Assembly: GCA_002697665.2 (NCBI GenBank)
Contig: NZXA02000002.1
Location: 1 to 14,516, forward strand
DNA length: 14,516 nt
DNA from: a bacterium
GTDB taxonomy: Bacteria > Desulfobacterota_D > UBA1144
Direction: 5' to 3'
Under the pieces are notes generated by a model. It was not told where the DNA came from. It did not search any database and worked only from the letters and a program-made list of their open reading frames with translations. Both the position numbers and the translations under genes were made by a program. Shown here one piece after another: positions 7,454 through 13,440 of this stretch. How positions within the stretch are numbered: position 1 is the stretch's first letter; each line of letters opens with the position of its first letter.

Positions 7454-8386
7454 ATGAAAGTATCTATTACAACACCAGTATGGGGCTGTTCTGCTGAAAA
7501 TCTAATCGCAATTGCAAAAATGGCTGAGGATTCTGGAATTTATGCAATATTATCGCCAGAGGTCCCCCCGTATAGTGGTTTATCTAATGCTAGTTTAATG
7601 GCAAACCATACCTCAAATACATTGGTAGGTACTTGGATTGCGAATATTTATTTAAGACACCCAGTTTTATGTGCTGCAGAATCAATGACTATACAAGAGT
7701 TTAGTAATGACCGACTATTGCTTGGGCTAGGCGTTTCACATAAGCCAGTGAATTCCAGATTGGGTATAGAAATGGGAGATCCAATCGATACTATGAGAAA
7801 TTATGTAAATTCTGTTAGATCCTATGTTGATGGAACTTCAGAGCAAATAAGCTTGAAAAGGAAGGTATCTCAATTTCCTATTTATATCGCGGGTTTAACC
7901 GAGAGAACTGCAGAATTAGCTGGAGAGGTTGCTGATGGGTTGATGCCATATTTGGCTAGTACTAGCCATCTAAAAAAACTCTCAGATTCTGTAAAAAAAG
8001 GAAGAGAGTCTTCAAACTTAACTTCGGATTTTTGTTTGACTGCTGGTTTGCCGTCATTTATTTCAGACGATGAAGATTTAGCTATTGAGTCTGCTATCAA
8101 AGGTCTTTCAGGATATGCCAGGTTGCCATATTACCAGAGAGTTCTGGATCTTAGTGGATATGGAGAGATTGTCTCAAAAATTAAAGATGGAGCTAACCCA
8201 GCTGAAGTATTAACAGCTGAATTAGTGAATGACTTGGCCCTAGTAGGACCAGCAAAAAAATGTTCTGAAACATTGTCCAGATTTATTGATGCAGGTGCGG
8301 ATATGCCAATCATAACTCCTAATGCGGTTGGTAAGCAAAGTCCCTTAGAAGTTATGCAGAATATTTTAGATGTAATTAATTCTTAA
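7454..8386 (+). CDS. LLM-class (luciferase-like) flavin/F420 oxidoreductase
   Basis: A 310-aa bacterial-luciferase-like monooxygenase/reductase of the TIM-barrel LLM superfamily, cytosolic, using FMN or F420. Seen: an N-terminal beta strand MKVSITTPV, AEDSGIYAILSPE, the AAESMTIQEFSNDRLLLGLGVSH segment (about 74-96) typical of the family, PIYIAGLTERTAELAGEVADG (about 142-162), and a C-terminal block with GPAKKCSETLSRFIDAGAD. Overall length and order match the 5,10-methylene-tetrahydromethanopterin-reductase-like subgroup. The substrate and which deazaflavin or flavin it uses cannot be read. A GGAG ribosome site (7443-7446) is seven bases before the ATG. The 92 bases upstream are a divergent promoter gap with the 48-aa gene. 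It converges on the acyl-CoA ligase with an 11-base overlap. Confidence 0.85.
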   Translation: MKVSITTPVWGCSAENLIAIAKMAEDSGIYAILSPEVPPYSGLSNASLMANHTSNTLVGTWIANIYLRHPVLCAAESMTIQEFSNDRLLLGLGVSHKPVNSRLGIEMGDPIDTMRNYVNSVRSYVDGTSEQISLKRKVSQFPIYIAGLTERTAELAGEVADGLMPYLASTSHLKKLSDSVKKGRESSNLTSDFCLTAGLPSFISDDEDLAIESAIKGLSGYARLPYYQRVLDLSGYGEIVSKIKDGANPAEVLTAELVNDLALVGPAKKCSETLSRFIDAGADMPIITPNAVGKQSPLEVMQNILDVINS

Positions 8387-9908
8387 TAAGCCTGATTATT
8401 TTTCCATTAATTGTTTTTTCAATTTTTGAGACAATTATAATTTCTTTTGGCTTTTTGTAATCTGCTAGCTCAGAATTAATTATTTTATTAATAATTTTTA
8501 TTGGATTTTTTATTCTATTTTTTTTTAAAACAACTCTTAAAGATGTAATTTCTTTCTGATTGCCTATTCTCTTGATACATAGTGCTGATTCTTCAACGAA
8601 TTTTATAGACTCAACAATCTTTTCAATTTCTTTTGGTGAGATCCTAAACCCTAAAACATTTATTATTTCATCTTTTCTAGACTGAAACCACAAATACCCT
8701 TTGCTATCTATTTTGAAAATGTCTCCAGTTAAAAATAGATTATTTTTAAACTTCTTTTTAGTCTCATGGGGATCTCTCCAATACTTAATCATAAGCCCAG
8801 GATCTTTTGTTTCAACAACTAGTTCACCCACTGAGTTATTTGGAATTTTATTATATTTATTATCTACTAAATATGCACTGTGCCCAGGCTGAACCTTACC
8901 GCAAGACCCAGGAAAAAGTTTTTCCATAGGATTATTTGAAATAAAATAACTAATTTCACTCATACCTAAACCCTCGTAGATATATTTATTTAGTTTCTTT
9001 TTCCATTCAATAATTATCTCTTTTTTAAGATGTTCACCTGCACTAAGAAAATTTTTTACTTTCATTAACTTTTTAGTTTTTTTTATATCGGTATTTATTT
9101 CACGCAATATTTGTCTGTATATTCCTGGTACTGTCATAAATATAGTTATTTTTAAATCATTAATTATTTCAAGATAATTATTTATGCTGTGATTGCCAGA
9201 ATAAATAACTGCTGTCGAACCATATCTCAAACAGTCTAAGCATCCCGCACCTAATGTGTATGTCCAATTTAATTTTCCAGGATTAAAAACTATGTCTTCT
9301 TGATTTAAATTTAGCCAAAATTTAGTTGATGGCTCTCTGCCAAGTATGGATCGGTGTGCGTGAAGTACCCCTTTAGGATTTCCCGTTGTACCCGAGGTAT
9401 ATGTTATATAGCATGGGTCATTAGCCAAAGTTTTTTTAATATTCACTGAGTACTTATAAGGTGATTTATTTTTTATCTTTCCGGGCTTTAATACTTTAAT
9501 TTTTTCTTCGCTAAAAAAATTAATTAGAGTTTTACTAATAACGGCAGAGGGTTTAGAATTTTTTATAATATATTTTAATTCTCTTTTTTTTAAAAGAATA
9601 CTAGTTGGAATTACAATTGCTCCTATTTTAACAATTGATAGGAAAAATATTATAAAGTCTATTGAATTCTCCATTCTTAATAAAACTTTATTACCTTTTT
9701 TGATTCCTTTTCCGAGAAGAAAATTTGAATAAAAACTTATCTTTTTATTCAGTTCATAATAGCTTATGGATTTTATTTTTAAATTTTGGCTAACTTCATA
9801 TATAGCCGTTTTATTTGATATTTCTTCATTGTCCATCCACCTATCTATGCAATTAGTAGCTAAGTTAAAATATTTTGGAATTTGGAAATTGAATTCCTTC
9901 ACGGACAT
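8376..9908 (-). CDS. AMP-forming acyl/aryl-CoA ligase (ANL superfamily)
   Basis: Activates a carboxylic acid with ATP to the acyl-adenylate and then the CoA thioester. With the start at 9908 (510 aa) the ANL core motifs appear in order: A3 TYTSGTTGNPKG (about 170-181), A5 YEGLGMSE (about 311-318), the A7 TGD (394-396), the A8 hinge with RKDEIINVLGFRISPKEIE (about 411-429), and the C-terminal catalytic lysine in INGKI (Lys503). The opening IPKYFNLATNCIDRW resembles medium-chain or benzoate-type ligases. The acid is unknown. An ATG at 9977 would add 23 residues encoded by promoter and palindrome sequence, so it is rejected. Relatives usually end with a longer basic tail, so the C-terminus is slightly short. 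The gene is divergent from the pterin operon and shares its upstream region. Confidence 0.88.
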   Translation of the reverse strand: MSVKEFNFQIPKYFNLATNCIDRWMDNEEISNKTAIYEVSQNLKIKSISYYELNKKISFYSNFLLGKGIKKGNKVLLRMENSIDFIIFFLSIVKIGAIVIPTSILLKKRELKYIIKNSKPSAVISKTLINFFSEEKIKVLKPGKIKNKSPYKYSVNIKKTLANDPCYITYTSGTTGNPKGVLHAHRSILGREPSTKFWLNLNQEDIVFNPGKLNWTYTLGAGCLDCLRYGSTAVIYSGNHSINNYLEIINDLKITIFMTVPGIYRQILREINTDIKKTKKLMKVKNFLSAGEHLKKEIIIEWKKKLNKYIYEGLGMSEISYFISNNPMEKLFPGSCGKVQPGHSAYLVDNKYNKIPNNSVGELVVETKDPGLMIKYWRDPHETKKKFKNNLFLTGDIFKIDSKGYLWFQSRKDEIINVLGFRISPKEIEKIVESIKFVEESALCIKRIGNQKEITSLRVVLKKNRIKNPIKIINKIINSELADYKKPKEIIIVSKIEKTINGKIIRLIKN

Positions 9909-9926
9909 ATCTTTATAATAATATAA

Positions 9927-9955
9927 ATTATAAAATGTCCGAATTAATTTTTTAA
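9927..9955 (-). promoter_or_regulatory. Possible promoter of the acyl-CoA ligase gene
   Basis: On the minus strand TTAAAA (9955-9950), 17 bases, and a perfect TATAAT (9932-9927) would start RNA near 9920, about 12 bases before the preferred ATG (9908). The -35 end overlaps the inverted repeat at 9952-9974. The -10 is convincing, though TATAAT is common in this composition. Confidence 0.4.
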
Positions 9956-9974
9956 GAATAGATGGTATTCTTAA
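9952..9974. promoter_or_regulatory. Perfect 9-bp inverted repeat, candidate operator
   Basis: TTAAGAATA (9952-9960), GATGG, TATTCTTAA (9966-9974): exact 9-bp arms around five bases. It lies in the 72-base gap between the divergent acyl-CoA ligase and the pterin operon, ends six bases before the first operon ATG (9981), and touches the ligase -35. Size and place suit a dimeric repressor or activator serving both units. An RNA hairpin at the 5' end of the operon transcript is the alternative; no T-run follows, so it is not a terminator. Confidence 0.5.
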
Positions 9975-9980
9975 CAAATA

Positions 9981-10397
9981 ATGGACGAATTTATTACCTT
10001 GTCAAAAAAGATTGAATTTTCTGCTTCTCATAGGTATTGGAATGACTCGTGGTCTGAGGAAGAAAATTTAAAGCATTTTGGTAAATGTACCAGCAAGTAC
10101 GGTCATGGGCATAATTATGTTTTGGAAACTACGGTTGAGGGACCAGTCGATCCAGATACAGGAATGATTATAAATATTTACAACTTAAAGCCAATCTTGA
10201 AATCTGTTCTAAAACAGTTTGATCATAAATTTTTGAATTTAGATACAGATTTTTTTGACGATTTAATTCCAACTACTGAAAATTTTGCAAAAATACTATA
10301 TGAATGCATAGATGAAAAATTAAAAGATACTAGATGTAAGCTACTGAAAGTTAGACTTTACGAAACTAAAGATTTATTTGTGGATTATTGGAAATAA
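9981..10397 (+). CDS. 6-pyruvoyl-tetrahydropterin synthase-like protein, copy 1
   Basis: Member of the PTPS/QueD (tunnel) fold, 138 aa; converts dihydroneopterin triphosphate to 6-pyruvoyl-tetrahydropterin. Zinc ligands are seen as His17 (FSASHRY) and His42/His44 (GHGH). The catalytic set is Cys36 (HFGKC), Asp81-His82 (FDHK) and Glu128 (YETK). The Cys-x5-HisGlyHis spacing and EENLKHFGKC context are those of animal-type PTPS; E. coli QueD has Cys-x3-HisGlyHis. DPDTGMIINI gives the usual mid-protein block. It is 42% identical by hand count to the next gene and ends directly against it (TAA then ATG). No Shine-Dalgarno precedes the ATG, so the message may be nearly leaderless. QueD-type activity in 7-deazaguanine synthesis is a less likely alternative. 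Confidence 0.85.
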   Translation: MDEFITLSKKIEFSASHRYWNDSWSEEENLKHFGKCTSKYGHGHNYVLETTVEGPVDPDTGMIINIYNLKPILKSVLKQFDHKFLNLDTDFFDDLIPTTENFAKILYECIDEKLKDTRCKLLKVRLYETKDLFVDYWK

Positions 10398-10811
10398 ATG
10401 TCAGACAATTGTACGTTAACCAGAATATATTCATTTAGTGCAGCCCATAGATTGCATAATGATAAATTCTCAGATGAAATGAATAAGCAAATTTTTGGTA
10501 AATGTAATAATCCTAATGGCCATGGACATGATTATTATCTAGAGCTCACAGTTAGTGGAGATGTTTCTCCTGATACTGGTATGATTATTAACATTGAAGA
10601 GTTGGATCTAGAGGTGCATAAAGTTGTTGATATATTAGATCATAAAAGGCTTGATATTGAAATTGATTATTTTATAAATATTAGAGCTTCTGGCGAGAAC
10701 ATTGCAAAATATTTATGGGATGAGTTGGTGAATGTGATACCGAAACCCGCATATCTTTATCATATTAGGCTTTGGGAAACATCAGAGAATTTTTTCGATT
10801 ATAAGGGGTAA
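10398..10811 (+). CDS. 6-pyruvoyl-tetrahydropterin synthase-like protein, copy 2
   Basis: Second PTPS, 137 aa, in tandem with copy 1 and with zero bases between them. The motif FGKCNNPNGHGHDYYLELTV is almost the textbook eukaryotic PTPS signature. Ligands and catalytic residues sit at the same numbers as in copy 1: His17, His42, His44 for zinc, Cys36, Asp81-His82, and Glu127 near the C-terminus. The PTPS fold assembles as a hexamer of two trimers, so two co-translated homologues could form a mixed complex or take two different substrates. This copy looks the more canonical. Ribosome access is probably by coupling, since the start follows the TAA of copy 1 directly. It is followed by folE after 3 bases. 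Pathway role inferred from FolE and SDR neighbours. Confidence 0.88.
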   Translation: MSDNCTLTRIYSFSAAHRLHNDKFSDEMNKQIFGKCNNPNGHGHDYYLELTVSGDVSPDTGMIINIEELDLEVHKVVDILDHKRLDIEIDYFINIRASGENIAKYLWDELVNVIPKPAYLYHIRLWETSENFFDYKG

Positions 10812-10814
10812 ATA

Positions 10815-11669
10815 ATGAAAATTATTGAATTAACTTGGGAAGATGTAATAGCAAGAATTGAATATGTTAAAAAGAAAAATAAAATTAAATCAAATACTAA
10901 AATATATGGTGTTCCTAAGAATGGAATGATAATTGCCAGTTTTTTTGGTTGTATCAATGTATACGAACCTGAAAAAGCAGATTTTATTGTAGATGATATT
11001 GTTGACTCTGGAAAAACTAAAAGAAAATATAAAAAGTTATATCCAAAAAAGAAATTTATTGTATTATTCGAAAAAGACAAAAAGAATACATGGATTAATT
11101 TTCCTTATGAAAAGAATACAAAAGAAGATCATCAGGATTTGGTTGTAAGATTATTACAGGTTATAGGTGAAGACCCTAGAAGAGAGGGACTACAAGACAC
11201 CCCTAGAAGATTTATTGATGCTTTTCATGAATTTTTATCACCTCCAGATTTCGCGATGACTACTTTTGATGTTGAAAATACAGATGAAATGATTGTCCAG
11301 CTAGATATTCCTTTTTATTCTTTTTGCGAACACCATTTATTACCTTTTTTTGGTAAAGGTTACATCGCATACGTGCCCGAAAAAAAGATTGTAGGATTAA
11401 GTAAACTTGCAAGATCGCTAGAGATGTTTTCAAGAAGATTGCAAAATCAAGAAAGGATTACAAATCAGGTTGCCGAATTTCTTCAAAAAGGCCTAAATCC
11501 CAAAGGTGTTGCAGTAGTACTTAAAGCACGACACATGTGTATGGAGATGAGAGGTGTTAAAACATCAGATACTCATACAATAACTAGTAAACTTTTGGGA
11601 AGTTTTAAAAGCGATGAAAGAACAAGAGCAGAATTTTTAAATCTAATTGGCAACCATAGGAATTTATAA
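10815..11669 (+). CDS. folE: Phosphoribosyltransferase-like domain fused to GTP cyclohydrolase I
   Basis: The 284-aa protein has two parts. The C-terminal 180 or so residues are a complete type I GTP cyclohydrolase, which turns GTP into dihydroneopterin triphosphate. Seen: [15 protein letters not shown] (119-133), CEHHLLPF with zinc ligands Cys171 and His174, VGLSKLAR, and [14 protein letters not shown] with Cys242. The N-terminal 100 residues are not part of FolE. They show a PPi-loop-like [12 protein letters not shown] (30-41) and a PRPP-loop [10 protein letters not shown] (59-68), as in type I phosphoribosyltransferases. The domain is short (usual about 150 or more), so it may be a minimal enzyme, a nucleotide sensor or a remnant. 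AAGGGG at 10803-10808, six bases upstream, supports the ATG. The stop overlaps the next start as TAATG. FolE half sure, PRTase half likely, its role unknown. Confidence 0.92.
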   Translation: MKIIELTWEDVIARIEYVKKKNKIKSNTKIYGVPKNGMIIASFFGCINVYEPEKADFIVDDIVDSGKTKRKYKKLYPKKKFIVLFEKDKKNTWINFPYEKNTKEDHQDLVVRLLQVIGEDPRREGLQDTPRRFIDAFHEFLSPPDFAMTTFDVENTDEMIVQLDIPFYSFCEHHLLPFFGKGYIAYVPEKKIVGLSKLARSLEMFSRRLQNQERITNQVAEFLQKGLNPKGVAVVLKARHMCMEMRGVKTSDTHTITSKLLGSFKSDERTRAEFLNLIGNHRNL

Positions 11670-12367
11670 TGAAGACTGTTGTAATAAGTGGCGGTACATC
11701 GGGGATTGGCAAAAGATTAGTAGAGTTATTCTTAAATGAGAAAATGAAAGTTTTTACTTTTTCAAGCAAGAAAAAAAATGTAATTTCTTTTACCAAAGAG
11801 TTTGAAGAATTTAAAGATAATCTTTACTGCTATCAATGTAATATTGGTGATCCAAAAGATGTTAAGAAAATTTCTTCAATAATTTTTAAAAAATTTAAAA
11901 AAATAGACTTTTTAATTAATAATTCAGGAACAAATGTTCTCGGTCCAATAGGAAAAATAAAAGTCAATGACTGGAAAAAAATAATTGATGTTAATCTTAC
12001 AGGCCCTTTCTTATTAACTCAAAATTTATTCAAACTCTTTAAAAAAAATTCTGTGATACTTAATATGGGATCTATTGCATCGAGGCAAGGATTTCCAAAT
12101 TGGTCCTCTTATTGTGCATCAAAATTTGGATTAAAAGGTTTTACTGAATCATTGAGAGAAGAGTTACGAGTAAAAGGTGTTAGAGTTGTACATGCTGAAG
12201 TTGGAGCTACCAATACAGGTCTTTGGGATAATTTAGAAGGTAATTGGAATAAAGAGTCGATGATGAAAGATTCCGATGTTGCTAAATTTATTTTAAAAAA
12301 TATACTTGATTCAAATACTGTAAATGTTGATGAAATATTTTTAATGCCCCCGGGCGGAATACTGTAA
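11669..12367 (+). CDS. Short-chain dehydrogenase/reductase, possible pterin reductase
   Basis: Classical SDR of 232 aa with a Rossmann fold. Visible are the cofactor loop GGTSGIG (8-14), NNSG (84-87), Asn109, Ser135, and the catalytic YCASK pair Tyr148 and Lys152. The catalytic tetrad is complete. FSSKKK after the second strand has basic residues that would favour NADPH. The start overlaps the folE stop by one base (TAATG), with AGGA about eight bases upstream, so it belongs to the pterin operon. By position after GTP cyclohydrolase and PTPS it is a candidate for the sepiapterin-reductase-type reduction of 6-pyruvoyl-tetrahydropterin. SDR sequences alone do not reveal substrate, so a generic 3-oxoacyl or sugar reductase remains possible. 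Family sure, role inferred. Confidence 0.85.
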   Translation: MKTVVISGGTSGIGKRLVELFLNEKMKVFTFSSKKKNVISFTKEFEEFKDNLYCYQCNIGDPKDVKKISSIIFKKFKKIDFLINNSGTNVLGPIGKIKVNDWKKIIDVNLTGPFLLTQNLFKLFKKNSVILNMGSIASRQGFPNWSSYCASKFGLKGFTESLREELRVKGVRVVHAEVGATNTGLWDNLEGNWNKESMMKDSDVAKFILKNILDSNTVNVDEIFLMPPGGIL

Positions 12368-12383
12368 AAAAGTAATAATTATG

Positions 12384-12389
12384 TATACT
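12384..12389 (+). promoter_or_regulatory. Possible -10 box before the haem genes
   Basis: TATACT lies 12 bases before the ahbAB-like ATG (12402), in the 34-base gap after the SDR gene. No -35 is evident. It may allow separate transcription of the haem genes, or they may be read through from the pterin operon. Confidence 0.2.
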
Positions 12390-12401
12390 TAAAAATCTGA
12401 A

Positions 12402-13439
12402 ATGAATATTGATAACTTAGACACAGAGCTTTTAAATATTTTACAATCTAGTTTTCCTTTAGATATTAAGCCTTTTGAATCTATTGGAAAAAAGTTAAAC
12501 ATATCTGAAGAAGAAGTTATAAAAAGAGTAGAAAATCTAAAAGATATAAAATATATTAGGCAAATTAGTGCAATATTTGATACCAGAAGTATGAAATATA
12601 AATCATCTTTGATTGCGATGTCTTTTGACGATGACAAAATCGACTCTGCTGCAGAATTTATAAACTCACACCCTGGAATAACTCATAACTACAAAAGAAA
12701 TCACTATTACAATTTATGGTTTACACTAGCTGTTCCACCAACTAGCACTTTGGGGTTAGAAAAAACCGTTGAAATATTATCAAAAAAAACAGATGCTAAA
12801 TCCTTCAGGATTCTTCCTACCCTAAAATTATTTAAGATTGGTGTTAAGTTGGACATGACAGGTAAAGATGATATTTCAAAAACCGAGGAAAATAATTTTT
12901 ATGGTGAAGCAAATATCTCAAAAGATTTTGACTTTACACCAAAAGATATTGATATTATAAAAGAAGTACAAGAGGATTTCCCTTTAGTTTCCGAACCTTT
13001 TTCAGTAATTTCTTCAAGACTTGGAATTTCTGTAAATGATCTTATTAATACCCTAAAAGTTTTTCAGACAAATGGTATTATGAGGCGTGTTGCAGCAATT
13101 CTTCATCATAGGAAGGCGGGATTCAAAGCAAATGCTATGGGAGTTTGGGATGTTCCAATTGAAAGAATTGAAGATATTGCCCCAAAAATGGCATCCTTTA
13201 AATCTGTTAGTCATTGCTACAGGAGACCAACTTATCCAGATTGGCCTTATTCTTTATTTACAATGATACACGGTAGGTCTCCAAAAGAGTGTAATAGTCT
13301 GATTAAAAAATTATCTGAAGTAAGTGGAATCAATAAATATGATGCCTTATATAGTTCAAAAGAATATAAAAAAACAAGATTGAAGTTTTTTTCTCAGGAT
13401 CAACTTGATTGGGAAAAGAATATTATAGGTGGAAGTTAA
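12402..13439 (+). CDS. ahbAB: Fused siroheme decarboxylase (AhbA-AhbB / NirDL-like)
   Basis: A 345-aa protein built from two AsnC/Lrp-like halves, each a winged helix-turn-helix followed by a ferredoxin-like domain. The N half (about 1-155) carries THNYKRNHYYNLWFTLAVP with His95 and Arg99, the AhbA-type signature. The C half (about 176-340) carries SVSHCYRRPTYPDWPYSLFT with His271 and Arg274, the AhbB-type signature. In known systems AhbA and AhbB, or the related NirD, L, G and H proteins, remove two acetate carboxyls from siroheme. The product is 12,18-didecarboxysiroheme, used for haem b or haem d1. Most are separate subunits; here one chain carries both. No strong ribosome site. hemA starts two bases after its stop. 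Despite its fold, a transcription-factor role is unlikely given these motifs and the hemA neighbour. Confidence 0.88.
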   Translation: MNIDNLDTELLNILQSSFPLDIKPFESIGKKLNISEEEVIKRVENLKDIKYIRQISAIFDTRSMKYKSSLIAMSFDDDKIDSAAEFINSHPGITHNYKRNHYYNLWFTLAVPPTSTLGLEKTVEILSKKTDAKSFRILPTLKLFKIGVKLDMTGKDDISKTEENNFYGEANISKDFDFTPKDIDIIKEVQEDFPLVSEPFSVISSRLGISVNDLINTLKVFQTNGIMRRVAAILHHRKAGFKANAMGVWDVPIERIEDIAPKMASFKSVSHCYRRPTYPDWPYSLFTMIHGRSPKECNSLIKKLSEVSGINKYDALYSSKEYKKTRLKFFSQDQLDWEKNIIGGS

Positions 13440-13440
13440 A

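Noticed and set aside
7882-8313. Two minus-strand frames (72 and 60 codons) inside the LLM gene
   Set aside because: Antisense shadows of a well-supported coding region, with no ribosome site or family features.
8701-8892. 63-codon plus-strand frame inside the acyl-CoA ligase
   Set aside because: Opposite the conserved A7-A8 region of the ligase; no independent support.
9952-9974. Rho-independent terminator
   Set aside because: The stem is A/T-rich and no T-run follows on either strand; the location is a divergent promoter region, not a gene end.
9909-9977. N-terminal 23-residue extension of the acyl-CoA ligase
   Set aside because: Would be encoded by the palindrome and -10/-35 region. The residues are not ligase-like and the ATG at 9908 gives the normal beginning.
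10799-11080. 93-codon minus-strand frame with hydrophobic runs, opposite the PRTase domain
   Set aside because: The hydrophobic look comes from the Lys/Asn-rich sense codons read in reverse (Phe/Leu/Ile). The sense strand encodes recognisable PRTase motifs.
11605-11796. 63-codon minus-strand frame across the folE/SDR junction
   Set aside because: Crosses two real genes in antisense and resembles neither strand's known families.
12389-12637. 82-codon minus-strand frame at the start of ahbAB
   Set aside because: Antisense to the first winged-helix domain; no start signal.
12402-13439. AsnC/Lrp transcription regulator
   Set aside because: Two Lrp-like halves with His/Arg decarboxylase motifs (HNYKR, HCYRRP...YPDWPY) and hemA directly downstream identify siroheme decarboxylase.
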